Shown: positions 8,462-17,598, numbered from the stretch's first letter. The stretch: DNA of 64,000 bases from Streptomyces narbonensis (GCF_014649015.1 NZ_BMSF01000010.1:276431-340430); one strand, 5' to 3'. Notes: generated by a model from the sequence alone, not told the origin. Program-made: numbers and translations.

Positions 8462-8923
8462 TCAGCAGGCCCCGACCCACTCCTCGGTGCCGTCGGAGAA
8501 GGTCTGGTGCTTCCAGATCGGCACCTCGTGCTTGAGGTCGTCGATCAGCTTGCGGCAGGCCTCGAAGGCCTCGCCGCGGTGGGGGCAGGAGACGGCGACG
8601 ACGACCGCGATGTCGCCGATCCGGAGGTCGCCGACGCGGTGGACGGCGGCCAGCGCGCGGACCGGGTAGTCGGCGACGACCTTCTCGGCGACGCGGCGCA
8701 TCTCCGCCTCGGCGGAGGGGTGGCAGGAGTAGCCGAGGGCGTCGACGTCCGCGCCTCCGTCGTGGTTGCGCACGGTGCCCACGAAGAGCGTCGTGCCGCC
8801 GGAGGCGTCGTCGCCGACGGCCTGGAAGACCTCGTCCACGGAGAGTGGGGTCTCCCGGATCGCGAGGAGCTTGATCGGGTCGGCGGCGGCCTGCTCGCCC
8901 GGGTGGTCGTGGGTGCGTGCCAT
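8462..8923 (-). CDS. moaE: Molybdopterin synthase catalytic subunit MoaE
   Basis: The 153-aa MoaE has the family blocks GTTLFVGTVRNHDGG, HRVGDLRIGDIAVVVAV, CPHRGEAFEACRKLIDDLK and IWKHQTFSDG. The conserved Lys in KHE/KHQT is the catalytic region that transfers sulfur from thiocarboxylated MoaD to precursor Z. Length and motif order match the family. The ATG at 8923 gives MARTHDHPGEQ and has a GGGG tract upstream. MoaD is not nearby; moeZ in this window (41659..42837) may activate MoaD-type carriers. Cytoplasmic. Confidence 0.93.
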   Translation of the reverse strand: MARTHDHPGEQAAADPIKLLAIRETPLSVDEVFQAVGDDASGGTTLFVGTVRNHDGGADVDALGYSCHPSAEAEMRRVAEKVVADYPVRALAAVHRVGDLRIGDIAVVVAVSCPHRGEAFEACRKLIDDLKHEVPIWKHQTFSDGTEEWVGAC

Positions 8924-8982
8924 GTGCCCCATGGTGCCGCACACCGCCGACATCCCGGAATTGCGGATTCGACCGGTCGTCG

Positions 8983-9003
8983 GAACCCTCCGTAGGAGGG
9001 TTC
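8983..9003 (-). terminator. Hairpin between the SDR gene and moaE
   Basis: A perfect 9-bp stem, GAACCCTCC-GTA-GGAGGGTTC, lies 37 nt past the stop of the upstream minus-strand gene. There is no T-run, so it is a probable terminator or processing hairpin. Confidence 0.5.
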
Positions 9004-9039
9004 TACAGACCTCCCCTGCCGGGCCGCCCCCGGCGCGGG

Positions 9040-10149
9040 TCAGATCCCGCGCCGCTTCCGCATCTGCCGGACGAGCGCCGCCGTGCCGAGCAGCGCCACC
9101 GTCGCGCCGGCCGCGCCCGCCGCCGTCGCGTCCTTGCGGCCCAGGCGGCGGCCGGCGACCGTGTGGCGGCCCTCGACCTCCTCCAGGAGCGCGGTGAGGA
9201 CCTCCTCGTTCGTCCACTTCGGGCGCCAGCCGGCGTCGTGCAGCCGTCCGACGCTGACCACCCAGGGGTGCATGGTGTAGGCGAGGTCGCCCGCCGGGGA
9301 CGGCGTGAGCCCGATCCGGTGGAGGCGGGCCGCCGCCCCGAGGGCGACGGCGGAGGGGAGCTCCATGCGCCGGATCCCGGAGAGCTCCTCGACCTCCTCC
9401 TGCTCCAGCCAGCCCTCGCAGCCGACCGCGAACTCGCCGTCGACCTTTTCCAGGGCCGCGTACTCCAGGGCGCTCACCAGGTCGTCGACGTGGCAGAACT
9501 GCCAGGTGGGCCGGGAGCCGGCGACGACGAGCAGCCGGGGCGACTCGAAGTAGCGGGTCAGCGCCGTGTCCGTACCGCCGACGAGGACTGCCGGGCGGAC
9601 GACCGTGACGTTGAGGCCGGGGTGCGCGCGGGGCGCCCTGCGGCCGAGGCGCTCGATCTCCAGCATGTCACCGACGCCGGTGGCCTCGGCCGTCGCCCTG
9701 AGCTCGGCGTCCTCGGAGAGCGGGATGTCGTTGTCGGGCAGGGCGCCGTAGACCATCGCGGAGGTGCAGAGCACCACGCGGTGTACGCCGGCGGCCGCGG
9801 CGGCGGTCAGGACGGTCTGCGTGCCGCGCACGTTGTAGGCCGTTCGGGCGGCGGGGTCGGTCTCCAGGTCGAGATCGACGGCGAGGTGCACGACGACGTC
9901 CGCGCCGCGCAGCTTCTCGGCGATGGCCGGATCGCGCACGTCGAGGATGTGCCACTTCGCCTCGGCGACCTCACCCCGGCGCTCGTCGATCGCGACGACC
10001 TGCTTGATCTCGTCGGACTCGGCGAGGCGCCTGGTCAGCAGGTCACCTACGCCGGAAGCGGCACCGGTGACCGCGACGACGGGTCCGCGCGCGGCGGACC
10101 GGGTTGAGTGGTTTCGCGCTGCGCGAACCTGAGGATCTGGGGAACTCAC
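9040..10149 (-). CDS. Extended-SDR-fold (NAD-dependent epimerase-like) protein with C-terminal membrane helix
   Basis: The 369-aa protein has a Rossmann nucleotide-binding motif TGAASGVG (28-35), the DVRDP and VVHLAVDLD strands of extended SDRs, and CTSAMVYG near the expected active-site strand. I do not see the YxxxK catalytic pair where it normally occurs, so activity as an epimerase or dehydrogenase is doubtful. The tail has a short hydrophobic stretch (AAGAAGATVALLGTAALV) then RKRRGI, suggesting membrane attachment. The GTG at 10149 follows GGAGA and gives MSSPDPQVRA; upstream ATGs are less likely. It is divergent from the DUF2342 gene. Confidence 0.8.
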   Translation of the reverse strand: MSSPDPQVRAARNHSTRSAARGPVVAVTGAASGVGDLLTRRLAESDEIKQVVAIDERRGEVAEAKWHILDVRDPAIAEKLRGADVVVHLAVDLDLETDPAARTAYNVRGTQTVLTAAAAAGVHRVVLCTSAMVYGALPDNDIPLSEDAELRATAEATGVGDMLEIERLGRRAPRAHPGLNVTVVRPAVLVGGTDTALTRYFESPRLLVVAGSRPTWQFCHVDDLVSALEYAALEKVDGEFAVGCEGWLEQEEVEELSGIRRMELPSAVALGAAARLHRIGLTPSPAGDLAYTMHPWVVSVGRLHDAGWRPKWTNEEVLTALLEEVEGRHTVAGRRLGRKDATAAGAAGATVALLGTAALVRQMRKRRGI

Positions 10150-10362
10150 CGGGCGTCTCCAGCGGTTGTCTTCAGTACGTACACGCATGACGCGTACGGA
10201 CCAGGTGGCGTCCATCCTGCCGCAGGGCACGGCCCGGCGGAGCACCGAGCCCATTTCCGGCCCGGATGTCTACGCTGGTGGTGTGCGGGGCCCGTGGATC
10301 GGGCCCTGGTCGGGCAGTCGCCGTCGGCAGGAGGCCGGCGGCCCTACGAGCCGAGGAAACCT

Positions 10363-11790
10363 GTGAGTGACACCCCATTCGGATTCGGCCTTCCGCCGGA
10401 GGAGCCGGAGAACGGCGACGAGGGCAAGAAGAAGGACCCTGCCGGAGGTGGCCAGGGCTCCGGCAACCCGTTCGGGGCGAACCCGTTCGGCTTCGGCGGG
10501 CTGCCCGGCATGGGCGCGCTGGGCGGTCAGGGCGGTGCGGACAACCCCTTCGCGGCGATGTTCGGCTCGCTGAACCCCAACGATCTGGGCGCGGCCTTCC
10601 AGCAGCTCGGGCAGATGCTGAGCTACGAGGGCGGTCCCGTGAACTGGGACATGGCCAAGCAGATCGCCCGCCAGGTGGTGGCCCAGGGCACCCCCGACGG
10701 CACCAAGGACGCCAGCGTGGGCCCCGCGGAGAAGGCCGCGGTCGAGGAGGCCGTGCGCCTCGCCGACCTGTGGCTGGACGGCGTGACCTCGCTGCCCTCG
10801 GGCGCGAGCACGGCCGTGGCGTGGAGCCGCGCGGAGTGGGTCGAGGCGACGCTGCCGGCGTGGCAGCAGCTGGTGGACCCGGTCGCCGAGCGGGTCGGCG
10901 CGGCGATGGGCGACGTCCTGCCGGAGGAGATGCAGGCCATGGCCGGCCCGCTGATCGGCATGATGCGCTCCATGGGCGGCGCCATGTTCGGCCAGCAGAT
11001 CGGGCAGGCCGTCGGCGCGCTCGCCGGTGAGGTCGTCGGCTCGACGGACGTGGGTCTGCCGCTCGGCCCGGCCGGGCGCGCGGCGCTGCTCCCGCTGAAC
11101 ATCGAGGCCTTCGGCAAGGACCTGGGCGTGCCTTCGGACGAGGTGCGGCTCTACCTGGCCCTGCGTGAGGCCGCCCACCAGCGGCTCTTCGCGCACGTGC
11201 CGTGGCTGCGGGCGCATCTCTTCGGCGCGGTCGAGGGGTACGCGCGCGGGATCAAGGTCGACACCTCGAAGCTGGAGGAGGCCGTCGGCCAGCTCGACCC
11301 GACGCATCCGGAGCAGCTGCAGGAGGCCCTCCAGCAGGGCATGTTCCAGCCGCAGGACACCCCGGAGCAGAAGGCGGCCCTGGCCCGGCTCGAGACGGCG
11401 CTCGCGCTGGTCGAGGGCTGGGTGGACGCGGTGGTCCACGAGGCCGCGAAGTCGCGGCTGACCTCGGCCGACGCGCTGCGTGAGACGCTGCGCCGGCGCC
11501 GGGCCTCGGGCGGTCCGGCCGAGCAGACCTTCGCGACGCTGATCGGTCTCGAGCTGCGTCCGCGGCGCCTTCGGGACGCGGCGCGCCTGTGGGCCTCGCT
11601 CACGGACGCGCGCGGGGTCGACGGCCGGGACGGTCTGTGGGAGCACCCGGACATGCTGCCGACGGCGACCGACCTGGACGACCCGGACGGCTTCGTCCAC
11701 CGGGAGCACCTCGACTTCTCGGAGCTGGACAAGATGCTGGGCGAGGCGGCGCAGGGCCGCACCGAGGACGAGGGCGACGACGAGAAGTGA
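10363..11790 (+). CDS. DUF2342 zinc-metallopeptidase-like protein
   Basis: The 475-aa protein starts with a low-complexity Gly/Asn/Pro-rich segment (about 1-75, repeated NPFG) and continues as a helical domain typical of the DUF2342 / F420-biosynthesis-associated hydrolase family (M. tuberculosis Rv3195). The putative metal motif reads REAAHQRLF: E269 and H272 are present, but the first His of an HExxH is Arg, so peptidase activity is uncertain. The GTG at 10363 has GAGGA five nt upstream. Its stop overlaps the next start (GTGA), indicating translational coupling with the Nudix gene. Confidence 0.85.
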   Translation: MSDTPFGFGLPPEEPENGDEGKKKDPAGGGQGSGNPFGANPFGFGGLPGMGALGGQGGADNPFAAMFGSLNPNDLGAAFQQLGQMLSYEGGPVNWDMAKQIARQVVAQGTPDGTKDASVGPAEKAAVEEAVRLADLWLDGVTSLPSGASTAVAWSRAEWVEATLPAWQQLVDPVAERVGAAMGDVLPEEMQAMAGPLIGMMRSMGGAMFGQQIGQAVGALAGEVVGSTDVGLPLGPAGRAALLPLNIEAFGKDLGVPSDEVRLYLALREAAHQRLFAHVPWLRAHLFGAVEGYARGIKVDTSKLEEAVGQLDPTHPEQLQEALQQGMFQPQDTPEQKAALARLETALALVEGWVDAVVHEAAKSRLTSADALRETLRRRRASGGPAEQTFATLIGLELRPRRLRDAARLWASLTDARGVDGRDGLWEHPDMLPTATDLDDPDGFVHREHLDFSELDKMLGEAAQGRTEDEGDDEK

Positions 11791-12311
11791 GCCTGTACGA
11801 CGACGCGGTCCTCGTGCTGAACGGGTACGAGGACCAGCCGGAGCTGCGTGATGTCTATCTGGGGCACCTCGCGGAGCACCCGGACGGCATGTACAAGCCC
11901 TGCGGGGCCGGGCATCTGACGTCCAGCGCGCTGGTGATCGACCCTGCGCGGGGGCGGGTGCTGCTGACGCTGCACAAGAAGCTGGGCATGTGGCTGCAGA
12001 TGGGCGGTCACTGCGAGGAGGGCGACGCGACGGTCGAGGCCGCGGCGCTGCGGGAGGCGACGGAGGAGTCCGGGATCGCGGGGCTGACCCTGCTGCCGGG
12101 CGGTCCCGTGCGGCTCGACCGGCATCCGATCCCGGCGCCGTGCCACTGGCACCTGGACGTGCAGTACGCGGCGCTGGCCCCGGCCGGCGCGGAGGCGGAG
12201 ATCAGCGAGGAGTCGCTGGATCTGCGCTGGTTCGCGTACGAGGACGTGGCGGGCGTGGCGGACACGTCGGTGGTCGAGCTGCTGAAGGGCACGCTGGCGC
12301 GGCTCGCCTGA
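11787..12311 (+). CDS. Nudix hydrolase
   Basis: The 174-aa protein has a Nudix fold with the box beginning GGHCEEGD and ending REATEESGI, which supplies the metal-binding glutamates. One extra residue lies before the RE compared with the canonical spacing, which I believe is common in this Streptomyces subgroup. Substrate unknown; these enzymes hydrolyse nucleoside-diphosphate-linked compounds. The start codon overlaps the upstream stop by 4 nt, so it is co-translated with the DUF2342 protein. A strong bidirectional hairpin follows. Confidence 0.9.
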   Translation: MSLYDDAVLVLNGYEDQPELRDVYLGHLAEHPDGMYKPCGAGHLTSSALVIDPARGRVLLTLHKKLGMWLQMGGHCEEGDATVEAAALREATEESGIAGLTLLPGGPVRLDRHPIPAPCHWHLDVQYAALAPAGAEAEISEESLDLRWFAYEDVAGVADTSVVELLKGTLARLA

Positions 12312-12320
12312 CGGAGTACG

Positions 12321-12357
12321 CGTAAGGGGCGGCCTCCCATGGAGGCCGCCCCTTACG
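12321..12357. terminator. Bidirectional terminator
   Basis: A perfect 17-bp stem with a 3-nt loop (CAT), including GTAAGGGGCGGCCTCC, lies between the convergent Nudix and AIM24 genes. Confidence 0.9.
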
Positions 12358-12369
12358 TGTCTGCCGTGC

Positions 12370-13125
12370 TCAGTTCCAGGCGTTGTTCTGGTTCTGTGCG
12401 TGGGCGCCGTGCTGGCCGGCGCCGAACTGGGCGGCGATGCCCTGGCCGATGGCCGCGTGCTGCGGGGGCATGACCTCGCTGGGCTGGACGAGCGCGAAGC
12501 CCTGGCCGAGGAAGCTGAGCTCCCAGCCCTCGCCCGTGTCGCCGCGGCGGCGGCGCACGCTGGAGTTGGTCGTCTGCGCCTGCATCTGGACGCGCAGCCC
12601 GGTGGACCAAGCCACGATCGCGTCAGCGTCGACGCTGACGTACTTCTCGGGCGTGACCATCATCATCAGCGGCTGGCCGGAGGTCATGAGGGCGACCTTG
12701 CCGCGGCCGGAGATGTTGAGCTGGTACTTGCCGGAGCCGGAGATCCCGTACTGGCTGTCGACGGCGATGACCTCGGTGTGGAGGGTCGAGTCGAGCGCCA
12801 GGACATAGGAGCTGTCGACGGTCAGGCCTTCCTGGTCGACCTCCACGACGTGCACGTACTGCGCGAGGTTGGCGAAGTAGACCGTGCCCTGGCCGGAGCA
12901 GCGCATGAGGTCGAGACCCTCACCGGTGCGGGCGCGGGCCCGGCGCTGGTTCGGGGTCTGGTACTCGCCGTCGAAGTCGACGAGCCCCTGGTACGCGACC
13001 ATGGCGCCCTTGCGGGCGAGGACGTCGTCCTGCCCGGTGAGGCTGACCCGCAGGAGCTGCGGGTTCTGGATGACGTACCGCTCCTGGCTCTGCTGTTCGG
13101 CGTGGTTGAAAAGCGGGCTCTGCAT
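12370..13125 (-). CDS. AIM24 family protein (third of three)
   Basis: The 251-aa protein has an all-beta AIM24/TRAP-like fold: LARKGAMVAYQG near the N-terminus, LDLMRCSGQGTVYFAN, SGSGKYQLNISGRGKVALMTSG and a VDADAIVAWS block. A short Gln/Asn-rich tail (AQNQNNAWN) follows. AIM24 is named for a mitochondrial protein; its bacterial role is unknown. It is the last gene of a minus-strand run with two paralogues upstream (13143..13823 and the TerD fusion), spaced by 11-18 nt, so an operon is likely. Cytoplasmic, as no signal is visible. Confidence 0.88.
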   Translation of the reverse strand: MQSPLFNHAEQQSQERYVIQNPQLLRVSLTGQDDVLARKGAMVAYQGLVDFDGEYQTPNQRRARARTGEGLDLMRCSGQGTVYFANLAQYVHVVEVDQEGLTVDSSYVLALDSTLHTEVIAVDSQYGISGSGKYQLNISGRGKVALMTSGQPLMMMVTPEKYVSVDADAIVAWSTGLRVQMQAQTTNSSVRRRRGDTGEGWELSFLGQGFALVQPSEVMPPQHAAIGQGIAAQFGAGQHGAHAQNQNNAWN

Positions 13126-13142
13126 GGTGTTCTCGCTCCCCC

Positions 13143-13823
13143 TCAGCCCCGGACCCGAAGGCGGTCGGTGCTGTCCTCGCTCGGCTGTACGACGACGATG
13201 CCCTGGCCCGAGAAGGCCATCTGCATGGCTTCGCCGCTGCCCCGCCCGATGAGGGAGGAGGCCTTGAAGCTGCGCTTGCCCTTGACCTTCAGCGACGGCG
13301 ACCAGGCGACGAGTGCGTCGGGGTCGACGTAGGTCTCGTCCTCGCCGCGGCCGCAGTCGACGACGATCGGCGTGCCGCGCGAGGTGAGCGCGACCCAGCC
13401 CGTGCCGGCGATCTCCACGTTGAACAGGCCCTGGCCGGCGAACTTGGCGAGTCCCTTCACCCGCTCGACGCCCCACTGGAGGTGCGCGTCGAAGGCGAGG
13501 AGGTTGGTGCCGTTGACCGAGATCGAGTCGTTCTGGAGGTTGATCACGACGACGTCGGCGCCGTAGTCGGCGAGGTAGAGCAGTCCGTCGCCGGAGGCCT
13601 TCATGATCGGCGCGCCCTCGCCCGTGGCCCAGTCCTTGGCGGCCTGGCGGACGGCGGGCGGGTTGGGCTCGTAGGTGATGAAGCCCTCGTAGGCGACCAT
13701 CGAGCCGGTCCGGGCGTACAGGTCCTGGCCGGAGGCCATGGCGACCTTCAGCATGGTCCGGCCGTGGTTCTCCATCCGGGCCGCGACGGGGGTCGGGGCG
13801 TAGCCCGCGAGTTGCTGGTTCAT
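13143..13823 (-). CDS. AIM24 family protein (second of three)
   Basis: The 226-aa AIM24 fold has LYARTGSMVAYEG, LLYLADYGADVVVINL, FDAHLQWGVERVKG and VDPDALVAWSPSLKVKG. A GxGxAMQMAFSGQG segment near the end carries the family Gly-rich turn. It is shorter than its neighbours and lacks the Gln-rich tail. The ATG at 13823 lies 11 nt after the stop of the TerD-AIM24 gene. Function is unknown; tandem copies suggest a hetero-oligomer. Confidence 0.88.
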   Translation of the reverse strand: MNQQLAGYAPTPVAARMENHGRTMLKVAMASGQDLYARTGSMVAYEGFITYEPNPPAVRQAAKDWATGEGAPIMKASGDGLLYLADYGADVVVINLQNDSISVNGTNLLAFDAHLQWGVERVKGLAKFAGQGLFNVEIAGTGWVALTSRGTPIVVDCGRGEDETYVDPDALVAWSPSLKVKGKRSFKASSLIGRGSGEAMQMAFSGQGIVVVQPSEDSTDRLRVRG

Positions 13824-13834
13824 GACGGGCTCCC

Positions 13835-15487
13835 TCAGACCTCGTAGGGCTGGACGACGATGAAGTTGCCGGGGGCGCCCCGGAACTGGAGGTTCACGGT
13901 CTCTCCGCTGTGGCCCGGGTAGGCGTTGCGGCGGAGCCGCACCTGGCTGGAGAGGATGACCTGGGACGCGGACGACCAGGCGACGACCGCGTTGCAGTCG
14001 GCGAAGGTGGTCGGCGTGACGGGCAGCACCACGGGCACGCCGTGGGTCTTCACGACGACGGTGCCGGTGCCCTGGAACTGCATGGTGAACAGGGCTCCGC
14101 CGGGGATGCCGTGGCCCTCGATGCGGCGGACCTCGTACTGGAGGGACTCGTCGAACGCGAGGACGTTCTCCGCGGAGACGCAGATGCCGTCGCCCTGGAG
14201 CTCGATCGGGTGGAGATGGGCGCCTTCCTCGGCGAGGAACACCTGGCCGCGGCCGTTGCACCGCATCAGCTGCATCTCCTGGCCGGTGGCGTTGCCGACG
14301 ATCCGGCCGGCGAAGCCCGCGCCCTTGTGGGAGAAGTCGACCTTGCCCTGGTACATGACCATGGAGCCCTGCCGGGCGAGGACGGGGACGCCGCCCATGG
14401 CCAGGTCGACCCGCATGAGCTGCTGGTTCTGCGGGGTCCACCGGGCGCCGGTGGCGGTCTCCTTGTACGGCGCGAGCGCGGCGGCGAGCCCCGCGCCGGT
14501 GGCCGGGGCGCCCTGCGGGACGCCCGCGGGCTGCTGCCCGAACTGCGGCTGCTGCCCGTACGGGGCGGGGGCCGCCTGTCCGTACGGGGGCTGCTGCGGC
14601 GGCTGGCCCGGGCCGCCGGGGAACTGACCGGGGGCCTGGCCGGGGTACTGCCCAGGGGGCTGGCCGGGGACCTGGCCGTACTGCGGGGGCTGCGGCGGCT
14701 GTCCGTACGGAGCGGGGGCCGGCGCGGGCGGCGGGACCTGGGCGGGCGCCATGGGCGCCACCATCGTCGGCGCCGTGTGGACCGGCTGCGCCGGCGCGAC
14801 GGGCGCGGGCGGGGCCGGCGGGGCCCCGAACGCGGGCGCCGGGGCGGGCGGCTGGGGCGCGGCCGGGGCGGGCGCGCCGAAGGCCGGGGGCGCCGCCGCC
14901 TGCTGCGGCGGGCCGAAGCCGGGTGCCGGGGCCGGGGCCTGCGGTGCCGCGGGCTCCTCCTCGGCGACCTCGCCGCCGAAGTTCCGCAGGAGCGCCTCCA
15001 GGCCTCCGTCGAAGCCCTGGCCGACGGCGGCGAACCGCCAGACGTCCTTGAGGTAGAAGTCGCCGAGCATCACCGCGCGCTCGGTGGAGAACTCCGCGCC
15101 GGTGAAGGAGTACCGCGCGACCTCCTCGCCGCCCGCCACGATCCGCAGGTGGCCGGGGCCGACCTGGGACATCTGGCCGACGCCGTCGATCGTCGCGGTG
15201 AACGACAGCTTCTGGATGTTCGCGGGGATGCGGTCGAGGGTGACGCGGAACGACTCGGTGTCACCGGACTGGGCCCCGAGCAGCTGGATGGACTCCTCGG
15301 GCGACTTCGGCTGGTTGAAGAAGACGAAGTAGCGGTCGTCGGAGAGCCGCTCGTCCGCGTCCAGTCCGAAGCAGCTGATGTCGAAGCTGAGCCCGGGAGC
15401 CGCGATCTGCACGCCCACGTACAGATCGGTTCCCGCCGTCAGATCACTGATCTTGGCCTTGTGGCCGCGTTGGAATTCCCTGGCCAT
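13835..15487 (-). CDS. TerD-AIM24 fusion protein
   Basis: The 550-aa protein has three parts. Residues 1 to about 180 form a TerD domain (YVGVQIAAPGLSFDISCFGLDADERLSDDRYFVFF, in pieces), including the Ca-binding-type acidic turn LDADERLSDD and the FxLxxVWRFAAVGQGF end. About 180-340 is a low-complexity Pro/Gln/Ala/Gly linker. About 345-550 is an AIM24 domain (VLARQGSMVMYQG, FTMQFQGTGTVVVKTHG). TerD proteins belong to tellurite and stress-associated Ter systems; the AIM24 fusion suggests a scaffold with the two downstream AIM24 proteins. It is the first gene of the trio, with GGGGGA upstream of the ATG. Confidence 0.88.
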   Translation of the reverse strand: MAREFQRGHKAKISDLTAGTDLYVGVQIAAPGLSFDISCFGLDADERLSDDRYFVFFNQPKSPEESIQLLGAQSGDTESFRVTLDRIPANIQKLSFTATIDGVGQMSQVGPGHLRIVAGGEEVARYSFTGAEFSTERAVMLGDFYLKDVWRFAAVGQGFDGGLEALLRNFGGEVAEEEPAAPQAPAPAPGFGPPQQAAAPPAFGAPAPAAPQPPAPAPAFGAPPAPPAPVAPAQPVHTAPTMVAPMAPAQVPPPAPAPAPYGQPPQPPQYGQVPGQPPGQYPGQAPGQFPGGPGQPPQQPPYGQAAPAPYGQQPQFGQQPAGVPQGAPATGAGLAAALAPYKETATGARWTPQNQQLMRVDLAMGGVPVLARQGSMVMYQGKVDFSHKGAGFAGRIVGNATGQEMQLMRCNGRGQVFLAEEGAHLHPIELQGDGICVSAENVLAFDESLQYEVRRIEGHGIPGGALFTMQFQGTGTVVVKTHGVPVVLPVTPTTFADCNAVVAWSSASQVILSSQVRLRRNAYPGHSGETVNLQFRGAPGNFIVVQPYEV

Positions 15488-15618
15488 GCGTAACGACCGT
15501 CCCCCATCCCGAATGGCGAATGCTCGCGCCAGGCTAACGGCTCGGTGCGACATTGAGACAGGGCAGGTCGTTTTCGGTACGGAATCGGGAAAGACGCGCG
15601 CTGCCGGTATCGGCGGCG

Positions 15619-16194
15619 TCACTCCTCGCGAGCGTCCGGGAGGTGCGGGAGTCGGGCGGCGGCGACCACGCCCTCCAGGTAGCCACGGGCCCGCTCGGTG
15701 CGGGGGTACGACTCCAGGAGCCGCCAGAAGCCGGGGCCGTGGCCCGGGACGAGGAGGTGGGCCAGCTCGTGCAGGAGGACGTAGTCGAGGACGTACTCGG
15801 GCATGCCCTGGAGCCGGTGGGAGAGGCGGATGCTGCCCTCGGAGGGGGTGCAGGAGCCCCAGCGGGTGTTCTGGTTGGTGACCCAGCGGACGGAGCCGGG
15901 GCGGGCCCGGCCGCCGTAGTACTGCTCGGACAGGCGCAGTGCCCGCTCGGTGAGCTCGCGGTCTCCGAGGACGCTCCGGCTCTCCTGGGCGGCGAGTTTG
16001 TCCAGCATGACGGTGACCCAGCGCTGCTCCTCCGCCTCCGACATGCGGGCGGGGATGAGCACGATGGTCCGGTCGCCCTCGCGGTAGGCCGAGACGGTTC
16101 TGCTCCGTCGCGCGCTTCTGCGGACCTCGACCGCACTCGTCCCCGGACCGCGGGGCGGCTTGCTGGTCACGCTGCGCTGTGGGTCGGCGGGCAC
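15619..16194 (-). CDS. YgjP/DUF45-type zinc metallopeptidase
   Basis: The 191-aa protein has the YgjP (M48-related, SprT-like fold) signature TRWGSC (110-115), then HELAH (142-146) and a nearby GHGPGFW, with H152 a plausible third ligand. The basic N-terminus (VRRSARRSRTVSAY) is typical of the family. Substrates are not established. The GTG at 16194 follows GGGG and gives MPADPQRSV. It is divergent from the ThiF-like gene; the 214-nt interval contains no other gene and presumably both promoters. Confidence 0.88.
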   Translation of the reverse strand: MPADPQRSVTSKPPRGPGTSAVEVRRSARRSRTVSAYREGDRTIVLIPARMSEAEEQRWVTVMLDKLAAQESRSVLGDRELTERALRLSEQYYGGRARPGSVRWVTNQNTRWGSCTPSEGSIRLSHRLQGMPEYVLDYVLLHELAHLLVPGHGPGFWRLLESYPRTERARGYLEGVVAAARLPHLPDAREE

Positions 16195-16408
16195 GGCCCC
16201 GACGTTACCCGCTGACCGTGGGGGAAGTCCTCCCTCCGGAGGGGTTTCGGGAAGGTTCGGACCCCGCCGCGCACCATTTGAATGACTAATGCGCCGGCCT
16301 GTGGACAACTTTCGGCGGCGTTCGCGGCGGCGGGGCATTCTCGCTTCAGGACGACGGAAGGGCCGTTGTCGATCTTGAATGCGGTCACGGTCGGGAGGGG
16401 GCGGGGAA

Positions 16409-17557
16409 ATGCATCCGATGGTGAAACCGGCGCTGCGACGGGCCTGGCGGAGTCTGCGGTGCGTCCAGTTCGGGATCACCCCCGCACACGCGGTGGTGCT
16501 GAGCCCGGTCGACGCGGGTACGGGAGACCTCCTCTCGCTGCTCGACGGCACCCGGGGGACGGAGCTGCTGCGGGCCGAGGCGCGGACGCTCGGCCTGCCG
16601 GACGGGCATCTGGAGGCGCTCCTCGACCGGCTGGCGGCGGCCGGCCTCCTCGCTGATGCGTCGGCCGGACGGCCCGGTAAGTCCGGGGTGGTGGACGCGG
16701 CGCTCGATCCGCTCCGTGCCGACCTGGCCTCGCTCTCGGTCGTCCACCGCGAGCCCGATCGGGCGGTGCGGAAGCTGGCGGCCCGGCGGGCCCTGCGCGT
16801 CCAGGTCCGGGGCGCGGGGCGGGTGGGGGCGATGGTGGCGGCCCTCTTGTCCGCGGCGGGCGTGGGCACGGTCGAGGTGCTGGACTCCGGCCGGGTCGAG
16901 CCGTGGGAGACCGCCCCGGGCGGGCTGCCGGCCGAGACCGTCGGCGAGCGCCGGGCGGCGGCGGCCCGGCGCCTGGTCCGCCGCTGGGCACGGGGCGGCA
17001 CCCGTGCCGGACCGACGGGTGCAGCGGCCGGGCAGGGTGACGGGCGTGGCTCGCCCGGCTTGTCACTCGTCGTGGTGACACCGCGCGACGGTCTCGGCGC
17101 GTACGTCCCGGACCCCGTTCCGGCCGGACCGTGGATCACCACCGGCACACCCCACCTGTACGCCGGCGTGCTGGAGGCGACGGGGACGGTCGGGCCGCTC
17201 GTCCTGCCGGGCGGGACGGCCTGCGCCCACTGCCTCCAGGAGGAGCTGACGGACCGGGATCCCGTCCGGCCCCGGCTCCTCGCCCAGTGGCGCTCGGGCG
17301 CGCCGCATCCGCTGCCCGCCTGCGACCTGTCGCTGGCCACGGCCGTGGCGGGCCTCGCCGCCGCGCACGCGCTGGCCTTCCTGGACGGAGATCTGCCGGC
17401 GAGCACGGGCGCCCGCTGGGAGGTGTCGCTGCCACTGCTGGAGTGGCGGGCGGAGCGGCTGCGGCCCCACCCGGACTGCCCGTGCGGGGCGGCGCGCGGC
17501 GCGGAAGGGGAGCGCGCCTCGGCAGCCGGAAGGACGCAGGACACAATGGCGGGGTAA
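16409..17557 (+). CDS. ThiF/E1-like protein with degenerate active site
   Basis: The 382-aa protein has an N-terminal wing (about 1-120), then an E1/ThiF-type Rossmann segment: VRGAGRVGAMVAALL (GAGRVG 135-140) and GVGTVEVLDSGRV. Zinc-type Cys pairs (CAHC and a late CPC) match the ThiF C-terminal fold. Canonical ATP-pyrophosphatase residues (the NLxRQ arginine finger and the metal Asp of DCTD) are not visible, so adenylation is doubtful. Related proteins bind leader peptides in TOMM/RiPP pathways, but no precursor peptide is nearby. GGAGGGG precedes the ATG. It lies 41 nt upstream of the ABC1 kinase, as in Rv3196-Rv3197. Confidence 0.75.
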   Translation: MHPMVKPALRRAWRSLRCVQFGITPAHAVVLSPVDAGTGDLLSLLDGTRGTELLRAEARTLGLPDGHLEALLDRLAAAGLLADASAGRPGKSGVVDAALDPLRADLASLSVVHREPDRAVRKLAARRALRVQVRGAGRVGAMVAALLSAAGVGTVEVLDSGRVEPWETAPGGLPAETVGERRAAAARRLVRRWARGGTRAGPTGAAAGQGDGRGSPGLSLVVVTPRDGLGAYVPDPVPAGPWITTGTPHLYAGVLEATGTVGPLVLPGGTACAHCLQEELTDRDPVRPRLLAQWRSGAPHPLPACDLSLATAVAGLAAAHALAFLDGDLPASTGARWEVSLPLLEWRAERLRPHPDCPCGAARGAEGERASAAGRTQDTMAG

Positions 17558-17598
17558 CAGCCCTGCGCGACACGGCAGTCTGGGATTTGGAGGGGCGC

